Below, in pieces: positions 47,262 to 56,090 of a stretch of 64,000 nucleotides of DNA. The translations under genes and the position numbers were made by a program. Every line of letters begins with the position of its first letter. The first letter of the stretch is position 1. Origin of the DNA: an uncultured Flavobacteriales bacterium (lineage in GTDB: Bacteria > Bacteroidota > Bacteroidia > Flavobacteriales_G > Salibacteraceae); the NCBI GenBank assembly GCA_905479105.1, contig CAJQLE010000003.1, forward strand, positions 496,001 to 560,000. The letters run 5' to 3'. Under the pieces are notes generated by a model. That model was given only the letters and a program-made list of their open reading frames with translations. It had not been told where the DNA came from and ran no database searches.

Positions 47262-47414
47262 AGGCACGTAATGAAACGGCAGTGACTCACCCATTAAAAT
47301 CGTTTTTAATTGAATATTCTAGTGTTCGTGAGTATAATTTTTAATTAATAAAGTTGAATTCTTACAAAAAAAAGTTGTACGATTGATCTTAATCTTACTT
47401 AAAATCAAATACTT

Positions 47415-50000
47415 ATGATGTTCATCCACTACCTACTGGCCACAATCGTTGTAATTGCTGTGATTGGCTTTATAGTTTCAAAACTGCTAAATATCGCTAA
47501 TACTAGGTTGTTTGAGATTAAAAATATCACAGACGAATTAACGTCATCAACGCCATGGCTAAAGGCGCTTGCGCCATTGATTACGTTGTTTTATTTACTA
47601 AGTAATTTAATTTTTTGGACCCTTTTTGGATTTGAACAACTGCTAGTTCTTGTCTTGCTGCTAATGGGTTGGGTCAAACAGTTCTTTTTATGGATTTGGC
47701 GAATTATACTTAATCCAACTATTGTCTTTCTCATTAAAATGCTTTGGCACTATCCTGTGGTATTTACATGGAAGTTTACCCGACTTGCATTTTCCCAAAT
47801 CATTCCTTCCATGAGCTTCGGTCACCTCATTTCTGGGGCAATAGCACTATTGAGGTTTCTTTTATTTGTGATACTTCTTTATGTGTGTGACAGCCTAATT
47901 GATCAAACTTGGTTCACCTTCATCGCAGTGCCTTTTATTTCATTCGCAGCAGTCTATACACTTATTACCCTAGGCCTAGTGTTTTCAGAAAGTGAGCATC
48001 TTGTGAACGATCGTAAGGCATTGCTGACTCGGTTTTCAATTTTAATTGTCTTATCGTCCGTAGTTTCCGGAATTTTGTCTGCGCTTTACTTTAATCAGGA
48101 TAAAATAAGTGTGTCAGAATTTGGATTTCCGTTAAGTGAATTTTTGATTCCTGCATTTATCGCTTTATTGTTTATTATATTCATGTCAATTCCGTTCGGA
48201 GTTGCACACTATGTCAAGAACAAGACATTGGGTTCATTTAGTGACTACACTAAGGAGTTGCTTTTACGTTTGCCGAAATTGATTTATTCACTTCCTTTTC
48301 AGACGCTTGGAATGATGTTGGTAATGTTTCTGCCCGCGATTATTTACCTCACATTAGATAGGGGTATTAATCTTGTGACAGGCGCGTCTGTAGATGAACA
48401 TCAATCTAGGGTAGCAGCGTTTAGTGATATAGATAATGACTATTCAACGTTTTCTGATAAAATTGATTTTAATAAAATTCAGATTCTAAAAATAGACTCT
48501 ACACTCATGGCAGACTCCGTCTCTGTAACCTTAGATATTGCTGAATTAAATTTAAGAAAAGAAGTTGTGAATGCCGCAAAATCTAGTTTATCACAAAAGG
48601 AAATCTTTCATCTTGATGACGAATTTTATAGCACTGAATCTCAAATTTTCAGTTTTCCACCAGTACTAAATTGTGAAACTTTTAGTTGGGAAATTGTTGA
48701 TTCTGATGATAAAGTGGTGGCGAGAAAAGACAAAGTTGCAGACGCTGAAAATTCGTCCGTTTTTGTCCACACATGGAAAGAAGCGGGTAGTTATACAATT
48801 ACAGTGATTCCGGAAAATAGCTGTGAAAAAGGAGACCAATATTTCACCCAAGTAATTGTGTCAGAGATGCCATCCCCTCGATCTGAAAAATTGAGGATAA
48901 TAGGCCCTAATTCACTATGCTCTGGCGATACAGTGGTCTACCGGGTAAATGATAGTTATTCTTCATACATGTGGTTGGTTCCGCCAGATGCCAGTATTAT
49001 TGAAGGTATAGGAACCAATAAAATCAATGTTATTTGGGGAACCTCTTCGGGGGTTGTGGCATTAAAGGGTTCGCAAAAAAACGAGTCGAGCTCTAAATAT
49101 TCTATTCTTGAAGTTGCCGTTGTCCCAGGGCTAGATATAGCTGTTTCAGAATCATACGAATACCCAACTGAAGCGGAGGACTTCGTGATTCCAATGCATT
49201 CATTTGCATTTTATGATCTCAACAATGCGAACGATTCACTGCAAAGGCTTGATGAAATGATAGCAGATTTAGAATTGACTTACAAAGAAAAAAGAGAAGA
49301 AACCAGTCTTTATATTTCTGCTCTCCTGCTAGAAATAGATGATTTCGAATCAAGACAATCAGACTTGATTATTTTATGGTTTTCAAATCTATTTGGTATG
49401 ATTGGATTGCTGCTCCTCGCATTACTTTCTATCCCAGCATTCAGTTATTTTTTCAAGTATAATTTTAGTCTATATTCTTTTGAGGAGGATGGTGCGGTTT
49501 ATCTGTTGGAAGAGTTGAATGCTTTGAAAACTAAAGATGAACGTCAACCACTTTTCGGTTGGTTTATTCTTGTTGTAATAGGTGCAGTTTTGACCCTGAT
49601 TTCAGGAGTAACATCATTTGAGTTAAGGATTCCAGAAATAAAAATCATATCTCAAAATTTTGTTCCTCAGCCTGTGGTGTCTGAACCAATTCAAATAGAT
49701 AAATCTAAAATACAGGATTCTACAGCTTATAGAATTCAGGTTTACAGAGGTCAAATTCAGTTTGCAACTGAGTTCCGAGAGAGAATGACTGACTTAGGTG
49801 TTAGCTGTGATTTGGTAGTTAGTAAAGACGAAAGTTACAGAGTATTAACTACCATGACTTTTCCGAATGCGAAATCTGCTTGTGAAGAAGTTGAAATAAT
49901 TAGAGGGCTTAACAAACAATTGGAAGGGTCCTTTGTGGTCACGGATATAGATGGTTTTATTCAAAGTTTCGAAATGGAAAATTGTAAAACGTTTAAATAG
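47415..50000 (+). CDS. Unrecognised large membrane protein with PKD-like and SPOR-like parts
   Basis: An 861-residue protein I cannot name. Residues 5-25, 50-95, 100-190, 203-225, 241-262 and 288-315 are hydrophobic, giving about eight helices. A long soluble part follows: a PKD-like sandwich at about 405-485 (WKEAGSYTITVIPENSC) and a second at about 494-570 (IIGPNSLCSGDTVVYRV, YMWLVPPDASIIEG). A coiled-coil stretch at 605-650 leads to two more helices (652-680, 713-733). The C-terminal 90 residues (AYRIQVYRGQIQFATEFRER...) look like a divergent SPOR domain. It seems monocistronic. It may be a cell-wall-linked membrane sensor or scaffold, which is only a guess. Confidence 0.7.
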   Translation: MMFIHYLLATIVVIAVIGFIVSKLLNIANTRLFEIKNITDELTSSTPWLKALAPLITLFYLLSNLIFWTLFGFEQLLVLVLLLMGWVKQFFLWIWRIILNPTIVFLIKMLWHYPVVFTWKFTRLAFSQIIPSMSFGHLISGAIALLRFLLFVILLYVCDSLIDQTWFTFIAVPFISFAAVYTLITLGLVFSESEHLVNDRKALLTRFSILIVLSSVVSGILSALYFNQDKISVSEFGFPLSEFLIPAFIALLFIIFMSIPFGVAHYVKNKTLGSFSDYTKELLLRLPKLIYSLPFQTLGMMLVMFLPAIIYLTLDRGINLVTGASVDEHQSRVAAFSDIDNDYSTFSDKIDFNKIQILKIDSTLMADSVSVTLDIAELNLRKEVVNAAKSSLSQKEIFHLDDEFYSTESQIFSFPPVLNCETFSWEIVDSDDKVVARKDKVADAENSSVFVHTWKEAGSYTITVIPENSCEKGDQYFTQVIVSEMPSPRSEKLRIIGPNSLCSGDTVVYRVNDSYSSYMWLVPPDASIIEGIGTNKINVIWGTSSGVVALKGSQKNESSSKYSILEVAVVPGLDIAVSESYEYPTEAEDFVIPMHSFAFYDLNNANDSLQRLDEMIADLELTYKEKREETSLYISALLLEIDDFESRQSDLIILWFSNLFGMIGLLLLALLSIPAFSYFFKYNFSLYSFEEDGAVYLLEELNALKTKDERQPLFGWFILVVIGAVLTLISGVTSFELRIPEIKIISQNFVPQPVVSEPIQIDKSKIQDSTAYRIQVYRGQIQFATEFRERMTDLGVSCDLVVSKDESYRVLTTMTFPNAKSACEEVEIIRGLNKQLEGSFVVTDIDGFIQSFEMENCKTFK

Positions 50001-50123
50001 TTTGTTTTTTTAATAAGATTTAAGATTCACTACCTAAAGTTTTGATTTTTTCGGGGAATAGAAAATAAAAAAAGTTTTTAAACTGCGCTTATTAGTCTTT
50101 CTCACTATACTTGGTTGAGGTAA
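50001..50123. other. Gene-free A/T-rich spacer
   Basis: First part of a 547-base stretch without an intact gene. It is A/T-rich with several T-runs and A-runs; I see no stable terminator after the 861-residue gene and no coding trace. Confidence 0.5.
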
Positions 50124-50250
50124 TCAACTAAACGGTTAGTCCTGAAAAAAATCGCGATACACATGCTTAGATACAGTTTTGCAACTCACCTTATGGATTA
50201 TGTCACAGACACTAGGGTGATTTAACGTTTGCTAGGACATGTGGGAATGA
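50124..50250 (+). pseudogene. Decayed tyrosine recombinase (integrase) fragment
   Basis: Translation in the frame of 50160 gives KKIAIHMLRYSFATHLMD, then YVTDTRVI, a TAA stop at 50223, and RLLGHVGM. This is the C-terminal catalytic core of a tyrosine recombinase, with the box H-x-L-R-(H/Y)-S-F-A-T-H-L and the LLGH motif, but with an internal stop, no N-terminal part, and no Tyr-containing end. The catalytic His-Arg of HMLR and the His of LLGH persist. It is clearly non-functional and probably marks a lost mobile element or island edge. Confidence 0.8.
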
Positions 50251-50277
50251 TTGTTTAATGACACTTTGAGGATCATA

Positions 50278-50424
50278 TCAACTTCTGCGTTTGTAGACTG
50301 TTTCGTCTCCGGAATTGGCAACTTTCTGAAGCTGCATTCCTCTAGCGGTCATTGTAAATGGATTTTTATGGTTTTGCAAATGCTCTCCGTTTAAAAGTGT
50401 CATCATAAAGAAGTAATAACCCAT
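50278..50424 (-). CDS. Doubtful 48-residue reading frame
   Basis: ATG at 50424 to TGA at 50278 encodes 48 residues, beginning MGYYFFMMTLLNGEHLQNH and ending with a basic tail (DETVYKRRS). The open frame extends 11 codons further upstream to a TAG. It lies next to the integrase relic, so it may equally be the broken end of a larger gene. I recognise no family. Confidence 0.3.
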   Translation of the reverse strand: MGYYFFMMTLLNGEHLQNHKNPFTMTARGMQLQKVANSGDETVYKRRS

Positions 50425-50439
50425 CTTAAACTGATGGCC

Positions 50440-50459
50440 AATAGCTAGAAATAGCTATT
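50440..50459. repeat. Perfect hairpin with GAAA loop
   Basis: AATAGCTA and TAGCTATT form an 8-bp perfect stem closed by a GAAA tetraloop, about 90 bases before the solenoid-channel gene. There is no T-run, so it is not a classic terminator. It could be an RNA stability element or a remnant of the mobile DNA beside it. Confidence 0.5.
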
Positions 50460-50547
50460 CTTTAGGAATGCTAAATCTATTCAACGCTTTTCTTTCCATG
50501 CCGTTTCATGAAGAAATCGCATTTTAGTGCGCTAAACTGATTTTGCC

Positions 50548-52203
50548 TTGCCTACCCACATTGAATTAGAATTTTCAGACCAAGCTTTTGAAGAATGCAC
50601 AGAGAGTGTGATTGTGTCTATCACTGACGTGCACGGTCGACAACAAGAGCGTGTTCGGCTTGGTGTGGTGGATGCGGAAAGTGTGTATAAGAAGATTGAA
50701 GCAAAAGAGCCCGTAACGCTTGACTTGAGGTATGTGAAGGACTTTTCTTTAAAAACATACCGCGAAACGCGTTCGTTGGGCAAGGATGAAGAAATAGAAT
50801 TGCCCGATTTCAGCGCGAGCTGGGCTTATTTTGATGGTATTGAGCCAAAAGATTTCAGCCGTGCTGAGTTTACAGGCACTGTTACAAGTTTTGCTAATTC
50901 ATTGTTTGGCGATGGTCCATTGTCATTTTTCACGGCAAAGTTTAATGCGTCAATGACTGATTTTTCATTGAGTCATTTTGGCGCTGGTGCAGCAAACTTT
51001 CAATATGCTTCGTTTAAGTCAAAGACCATTTCGTTTGATCAGGCCTTGTTTAAAAAGGGAGATATTCATTTTGTAAACTGTGACTTTGGCGATTCTAACA
51101 TTAGTTTTCGCGAAGTAAACTTCGGAATAGGGAAGGTTGATTTTCACTACACGCGTTTTGGGAAAGGATTAATAACCTTCGACAAATCCATTTTTGGAGG
51201 GGGAGAAGTTTCGTTTAAAAGGGTCGACTTTGGCGATGGTAAGGTTGATTTTAAGCGCACTCAATTTGGTGATGGAGAAATTGATTTCTCTGAGGCAGAT
51301 TTCCGATCGGGTAAAGTTATTTTTCGTTCAGCGTCTTTTGGCGATGGAAACATCACGTTTCAAGAAGCAGTATCAACGTCTGACTTCATTTTTGATAATG
51401 CCACGTTTGGAAATGGGAGCTTGTCGTTCTTCAATGCTTCGGCTCGAATGCTCTCTTTTAAACTCTGCCAGTTCAATAATTATGTTGACTTGCGGGTGAA
51501 TGAAGTGGAGAAGTTAGACCTATCAGACACCATTGTTCGCGATATCATTGACCTAATGCCGACTTCCAAAGCACCTGTGCTGATGAAACAAATGGTGTTT
51601 AGCGGCATGCGAAATTTGGGTAATCTCTACATCGATTGGGAGCGCAATGAAGTCCTTAACTTAATTCTTTCCCAAGAAGAAACTTCTCAAAGACAAAAGT
51701 CAGATCAGTTTCTGGTGCTGAAAGAGACTTATAATGCCACAGGAAGGTATAGCGATGAAGATCGAGCATACATTTGGTACAAACGCTATGAGCTGAAAGC
51801 TGACTTAGAATATTCGTTGAAGCATAACCCATCCAGCGCTATTTGGGCTTATCCAACTGCTTTTTTTAAGTGGTTACTCTTCGATAAAATTGGGTTGTAT
51901 GCCACCGAACCATTACGGGTACTTTTTTCGGTTTCCATTATTTATACCCTTTTCAGTCTTTTGTATTTGGTCCTTCCGTTTGTTGCCGATACGTATATAG
52001 ATACCGGTGGAGGAGAAGTGCTGTCTGGTATGAATTCAGTCGCAAAAGCTTTTTACTACAGCGCCATTACCTTCTTGACGATTGGTTATGGAGAATTTTA
52101 TCCGGTAGGCATCATGCGCTTTTTTGCGAGTGTAGAAGGATATGTTGGGGTATTTTTAATGGGGTATTTCTCTGTGGCGTTCGTGAGAAAAGTGTTGAGG
52201 TGA
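50548..52203 (+). CDS. 12-residue-repeat solenoid fused to a potassium-channel pore
   Basis: A 551-residue protein. After an N-terminal ~95 residues, about 15 units of 12 residues run from ~110 to 310 with consensus F-G-x-G-x-h-x-F-x-x-x-x (such as FGDGKVDFKRTQ, FGDGEIDFSEAD), related to but longer than pentapeptide repeats. After a linker come TM1 (about 457-480), a pore loop with the K+ filter TIGYGEFYP (511-519), and TM2 (525-545). The solenoid likely forms a cytoplasmic beta-helix that may gate a tetrameric channel. The start is TTG at 50548, since the frame is closed by TAA at 50533 and the first ATG is far inside. Confidence 0.85.
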   Translation: MPTHIELEFSDQAFEECTESVIVSITDVHGRQQERVRLGVVDAESVYKKIEAKEPVTLDLRYVKDFSLKTYRETRSLGKDEEIELPDFSASWAYFDGIEPKDFSRAEFTGTVTSFANSLFGDGPLSFFTAKFNASMTDFSLSHFGAGAANFQYASFKSKTISFDQALFKKGDIHFVNCDFGDSNISFREVNFGIGKVDFHYTRFGKGLITFDKSIFGGGEVSFKRVDFGDGKVDFKRTQFGDGEIDFSEADFRSGKVIFRSASFGDGNITFQEAVSTSDFIFDNATFGNGSLSFFNASARMLSFKLCQFNNYVDLRVNEVEKLDLSDTIVRDIIDLMPTSKAPVLMKQMVFSGMRNLGNLYIDWERNEVLNLILSQEETSQRQKSDQFLVLKETYNATGRYSDEDRAYIWYKRYELKADLEYSLKHNPSSAIWAYPTAFFKWLLFDKIGLYATEPLRVLFSVSIIYTLFSLLYLVLPFVADTYIDTGGGEVLSGMNSVAKAFYYSAITFLTIGYGEFYPVGIMRFFASVEGYVGVFLMGYFSVAFVRKVLR

Positions 52204-52257
52204 TTTATTCAATCAGCGTTTTCTTTTTCAGATCATTTATATCCTGTTTCAAGGTCT

Positions 52258-52265
52258 TACCTTTG
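52258..52265 (+). promoter_or_regulatory. Promoter -7 element TACCTTTG for the thrS cluster
   Basis: TACCTTTG followed by CCGCCC fits the Bacteroidota -7 element, 28 bases before the thrS start. The same element with a very similar flank (TACCTTTGCCGACC) precedes uvrA. Confidence 0.55.
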
Positions 52266-52293
52266 CCGCCCTTTATTTTGAAAAAGTAAGCCC

Positions 52294-54234
52294 ATGAGCA
52301 ACATCAATATTTCATTGCCTGACGGAACTGTAAAACAGTTTGAAGCTGGCTCATCTGCTATGGATGTAGCAATGTCTATCAGCGAAGGTCTAGCACGCAA
52401 TGTGCTTTCTGCCAAGGTGAATGGCGAAGTTTGGGATGCCAATAGACCCATCAATGAAGACGCCCAGCTTAATTTATTGACATGGAATGATGAAGAGGGA
52501 AAGTCAACCATGTGGCATAGTTCTGCTCACTTGATGGCGGAGGCGTTGGAATTCTTTTATCCTGGCATCAAGCTCGCGATTGGACCTCCAATCGAAAGCG
52601 GTTTCTATTACGATATCGATTTTGAAGAGTACAACATTACGGATGAAGATCTTCAGAAGGTAGAGAAGAAGATGATCGAACTGGCGCGTGAGAAGAATGA
52701 GTTCGTTAGACAAGAAGTTTCTAAAACAGATGCTTTAGCGTATTTCCAAGAGCGAAAAGATCCTTATAAGTTGGAGTTGATCAATGACCTTGACGATGGA
52801 ACGATCACGTTTTATACCCAAGGAAATTTTACAGACTTATGTCGCGGACCGCACATTCCACATACTGGTTATATCAAAGCGGTGAAATTGCTGTCCATAG
52901 CTGGAGCTTATTGGCGTGGTGATGAAAAGAACAAGATGCTTACTCGGATTTATGGAATCACTTTTCCGAAAGCAAAAGAATTGGAAGAGCACCTTGAAAT
53001 GCTCGAGGAAGCTAAGAAAAGAGACCACCGTAAGCTTGGAAAAGAATTGGAGTTGTTTACCTTTGATGATGATATAGGACCGGGCTTGCCGTTGTGGTTG
53101 CCAAACGGTGCTTTTCTAATCGAACAACTCGAAGATTTAGCCAAGAAGACAGAGAAAAAAGCAGGTTATAAAAGAGTGCGAACTCCGCACATCGCCAAAG
53201 AGAATTTGTATTTGACCAGTGGTCACTTGCCCTATTATAAGGACAGCATGTTTCCTCCAATGGAAATGGATGGCTCTACCTATTATTTGAAGTCAATGAA
53301 CTGCCCGCATCATCATAAAATATATGATGCGCTTCCAAAAAGCTATAAGGATCTTCCTTACCGATTGGCCGAGTATGGTACGTGTTACCGATACGAAAAG
53401 TCTGGTGAATTATTTGGATTGATGCGCGTTAGAAGCTTGCAGATGAACGATGCTCATATTTACTGCACCAAAGCGCAGTTTGAGCAAGAATTCAAAGCGG
53501 TGAATGACATGTACTTGAAGTATTTTAGAATCTTCGGGATTGATAAATACATCATGCGTTTTTCAACCCATGATCCAGCGAAATTGGGTCAGAAGTATGT
53601 TGACATGCCGGAACTGTGGAAAGAAACAGAAGATATGGTGCGCGAAGTGCTTATTGCATCTGGTATTCCATACAAGGAAGTAGCGGATGAGGCGGCATTT
53701 TATGGTCCTAAGATTGACGTGCAGGTGTACAGTGTCATTGGCAAGGAGTTCACTTTAGCTACGAATCAAGTGGATTTTTCTCAACCATTGAGTTTCAACT
53801 TGACCTATACCAATGCCAATAATGACCAAGAACATCCGATCATCATACACCGCGCTCCGCTTGGAACACACGAAAGGTTTATCGGATTTTTGATTGAGCA
53901 TTATGCAGGTAAATTCCCTTTATGGTTAGCTCCAGAACAAGTTAGAATATTGCCAATCAGTGAAAAATTCAATGAGGGATGTAAAAACATTTTACAATCC
54001 CTTGAAAATTACGATATTCGCGCCTCCGTTGACGAAAGGGGAGAGAAAGTAGGGAAGAAGATCAGAGACGCAGAAATTGCTAAGGTTCCGATCATGCTTG
54101 TGATAGGTGAGAAAGAGCTAGAAGAAGGAAATGTTTCCGTAAGGAAGCAGGGAGAAGGAGATCAAGGGATAATGTCAATAGAAGAATTTGCCCATTACGT
54201 AAGTAATGAGGTGAAGAATCAGTTAGAAGTTTAA
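52294..54234 (+). CDS. thrS: Threonyl-tRNA synthetase
   Basis: A 646-residue class II synthetase charging tRNA-Thr. The domains are an N-terminal TGS (residues 1-65, INISLPDGTVKQFEAG), an editing domain with HSSAHLMAEAL and the Cys/His site LCRGPHIPHTG, the catalytic core with motif 2 and zinc-binding NCPHHHKIY, and a C-terminal anticodon-binding domain (WLAPEQVRILPI). The length is standard. It is the first gene of the translation cluster thrS-infC-rpmI-rplT, with infC beginning 15 bases after its stop. Confidence 0.97.
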   Translation: MSNINISLPDGTVKQFEAGSSAMDVAMSISEGLARNVLSAKVNGEVWDANRPINEDAQLNLLTWNDEEGKSTMWHSSAHLMAEALEFFYPGIKLAIGPPIESGFYYDIDFEEYNITDEDLQKVEKKMIELAREKNEFVRQEVSKTDALAYFQERKDPYKLELINDLDDGTITFYTQGNFTDLCRGPHIPHTGYIKAVKLLSIAGAYWRGDEKNKMLTRIYGITFPKAKELEEHLEMLEEAKKRDHRKLGKELELFTFDDDIGPGLPLWLPNGAFLIEQLEDLAKKTEKKAGYKRVRTPHIAKENLYLTSGHLPYYKDSMFPPMEMDGSTYYLKSMNCPHHHKIYDALPKSYKDLPYRLAEYGTCYRYEKSGELFGLMRVRSLQMNDAHIYCTKAQFEQEFKAVNDMYLKYFRIFGIDKYIMRFSTHDPAKLGQKYVDMPELWKETEDMVREVLIASGIPYKEVADEAAFYGPKIDVQVYSVIGKEFTLATNQVDFSQPLSFNLTYTNANNDQEHPIIIHRAPLGTHERFIGFLIEHYAGKFPLWLAPEQVRILPISEKFNEGCKNILQSLENYDIRASVDERGEKVGKKIRDAEIAKVPIMLVIGEKELEEGNVSVRKQGEGDQGIMSIEEFAHYVSNEVKNQLEV

Positions 54235-54249
54235 TTAAATTAAGAAGAT

Positions 54250-54789
54250 ATTAGAAAGCCGTTCAGAAAACCGAGAAGAGAAGAACCGGAACACCCGATC
54301 AACGAAAACATCCGGGTTCCGCGTGTAAGAATTGTTGGAGATGGGGAACCTCAAGTTCTTCCGACCAGTGAAGCGTTAACTCTAGCTAAAGAAGCTGGGC
54401 TTGACCTCGTGATCATTTCTGAAAAAGCTGATCCACCAGTTGTGAAGATTTTGGATTACAAGAAATTCTTGTATGATCAAAAGAAGAAGCAAAAGGAGAT
54501 CAAGAATAAGGCTCAAAAAGTTGTTGTAAAAGAGATTCGATTCGGTCCGAATACCGATGAGCATGATTACGAGTTTAAGAAGAAACATGCTTTGAGGTTC
54601 TTAGAGGAAGGTTCGAAGATTAAGGCGTTTGTGTTTTTTAAAGGCCGTTCTATTTTATTTAAAGACAAGGGTGAAATCTTGCTTTTGAAATTGGCCACTG
54701 AGGTTGAGGAAGTAGGAATGGTTGAGCAAATGCCAAGGTTAGAAGGGAAGCGCATGATAATGATGCTTGCACCAAAGAAGAAAAAGTAA
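54250..54789 (+). CDS. infC: Translation initiation factor IF-3 (AUU start)
   Basis: A 179-residue IF-3, which binds the 30S subunit, checks the start codon and blocks premature 50S joining. Translation begins at ATT (54250): the frame opens just after a TAA at 54241, and the N-domain [19 protein letters not shown] is encoded upstream of the first conventional start, a GTG at 54409. That GTG would remove the whole N-domain. AUU is the known autoregulatory start of infC. The linker is Lys-rich ([12 protein letters not shown]) and the C-domain is intact. It is followed by rpmI and rplT as in many bacteria. Confidence 0.95.
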   Translation: MRKPFRKPRREEPEHPINENIRVPRVRIVGDGEPQVLPTSEALTLAKEAGLDLVIISEKADPPVVKILDYKKFLYDQKKKQKEIKNKAQKVVVKEIRFGPNTDEHDYEFKKKHALRFLEEGSKIKAFVFFKGRSILFKDKGEILLLKLATEVEEVGMVEQMPRLEGKRMIMMLAPKKKK

Positions 54790-54824
54790 GTAGTAGTAAT
54801 CAATAGTTTAATAAATAGGAAGCG

Positions 54825-55022
54825 ATGCCTAAAATGAAAACCAATTCCAGTGCCAAGAAGCGTTTCCGCTTGACGGGTACCGGAAAAATCAAGAGAAAGC
54901 ACGCGTTTAAGAGTCACATTTTAACCAAGAAGTCGAAAGACAGAAAGAGAAGATTGACGAAAACAACGCTTGTTCATCCAGGAGACATGAAAAACATCTT
55001 AAAGTTGTTGTCTCTTAAATAA
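54825..55022 (+). CDS. rpmI: Ribosomal protein bL35
   Basis: A 65-residue, strongly basic ribosomal protein of the 50S subunit. It begins [20 protein letters not shown] and ends with [13 protein letters not shown], all typical for bL35, and its length is normal. It lies 35 bases after infC and 101 bases before rplT in the conserved infC-rpmI-rplT order. I see no obvious L20-binding pseudoknot by eye in the spacer, though one could be hidden there. Confidence 0.97.
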   Translation: MPKMKTNSSAKKRFRLTGTGKIKRKHAFKSHILTKKSKDRKRRLTKTTLVHPGDMKNILKLLSLK

Positions 55023-55123
55023 AGGTTTGTTCATCGTAAGGTGGACATCGTGTTTAACCAGGGTGTGAGCTTAAAGTCCTTCATTGAAATGAAAGCGCTT
55101 ACAACCAAAAAGCAAAATTAGAA

Positions 55124-55468
55124 ATGCCAAGATCAGTAAACAGTGTAGCGTCCCGAGCGAGACGCAAGAAAATTATGAAACAGGCCAAAGGTTACTTTGG
55201 TCGTAGAAAAAATGTGTGGACCGTATCAAAGAATGCCGTTGAAAAAGCAATGGCTTATTCTTACGTAGGTCGTAAGCACAAGAAAAGAAACTTCCGTTCA
55301 CTTTGGATTCAGCGTATTAATGCTGGAACGAGAGAGCATGGGATGTCTTACAGTGCATTTATGGGTAAATTGAATAAGTCAGGAATCGAGCTGAATAGAA
55401 AGGTTCTTGCTGATTTAGCAATGAATAACCCGGTTGCATTCAAAGCAATCATCGAAAAGGTGAAGTAA
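55124..55468 (+). CDS. rplT: Ribosomal protein bL20
   Basis: A 114-residue basic ribosomal protein needed for early 50S assembly. The sequence [20 protein letters not shown] followed by [10 protein letters not shown] is diagnostic, and the globular C-terminal domain ([20 protein letters not shown]) is complete. In many bacteria bL20 also represses its own operon by binding the rpmI leader. This is the last gene of the cluster, and a strong terminator begins 23 bases after its stop. Confidence 0.97.
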   Translation: MPRSVNSVASRARRKKIMKQAKGYFGRRKNVWTVSKNAVEKAMAYSYVGRKHKKRNFRSLWIQRINAGTREHGMSYSAFMGKLNKSGIELNRKVLADLAMNNPVAFKAIIEKVK

Positions 55469-55491
55469 GAAATCTAGTACCGTACTTTAAG

Positions 55492-55527
55492 AAACCCGCT
55501 TCTGATTTTTCAGAGCGGGTTTTTTTG
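55492..55527 (+). terminator. Terminator of the thrS-infC-rpmI-rplT cluster
   Basis: AAACCCGCTTCTGA pairs with TCAGAGCGGGTTT, 13 base pairs with one bulged T, around a T4 loop and followed by seven or more T. A strong intrinsic terminator. Confidence 0.92.
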
Positions 55528-55571
55528 TTTTGGTGTGTTGGCATTAACTATTCATGGCTTTTCTTTACTTC

Positions 55572-55597
55572 TTTCTTTTGGCTTGACCCAAAAGAAA
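55572..55597. repeat. Palindromic element, copy 1
   Basis: TTTCTTTTGG and CCAAAAGAAA form a perfect 10-bp stem around the loop CTTGAC. The same half-sites reappear at 56060-56090. Confidence 0.75.
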
Positions 55598-56059
55598 CAA
55601 AAAGTCAAGGCTTGTGCTCGCATCCTCGAAATTCACACTGTACTCCACCACCAAACACAAACTCGCAAACGCCTTTAACCGATTCCGCTTGCACGTCATC
55701 GGAAGGCTGAGCTCAAACAGTGTGTTTGGTTACGCTCCGTACAGCGGAATTTCTACGGAGAGCTGCGCAGGCCTTTCCAAGCTTCGTAGCAGTCAGGTTC
55801 AGTTGCTTTTTGTCTGCCTTTACCATTTCACCGCAATGCTGAATCTTGGGGTGAAGCCTTCACAGCAATAGCGGTGAGGCTTTGGGGCAAGAGAAATTGG
55901 CAAGCAGCCTACAAGGATCCACAACATTTGCTCACCTTAAAAGGCAAGGGCTTAATGGCACCTAAAAGCCTCATCCGTGGTGTGGTCATAAAATGATATT
56001 ACTTTTCATCCAAGTCTTGCTGACCACAATTGCCTTGAAGGCTTCGAGCCTTTTCTTTG

Positions 56060-56090
56060 CTTCTTTCTTTTGGGCACAAAAGAAACGAAG
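56060..56090. repeat. Palindromic element, copy 2
   Basis: CTTCTTTCTTTTG pairs with CAAAAGAAACGAAG, 13 base pairs with one bulge, around GGCA. The core TTTCTTTTG is shared with copy 1, 488 bases earlier. Confidence 0.75.

Noticed and set aside
50860-51480. Regular ~36-base periodicity resembling a repeat array or CRISPR
   Set aside because: The period is the coding of 12-residue protein repeats inside one open frame; there are no identical repeats with unique spacers.
54409-54789. IF-3 starting at GTG 54409
   Set aside because: It would remove the conserved N-domain that is plainly encoded upstream from ATT 54250.
55614-55871. An 85-residue plus-strand frame in the structured block
   Set aside because: Its composition follows the inverted repeats, no start context or family likeness is visible, and other frames are equally open.
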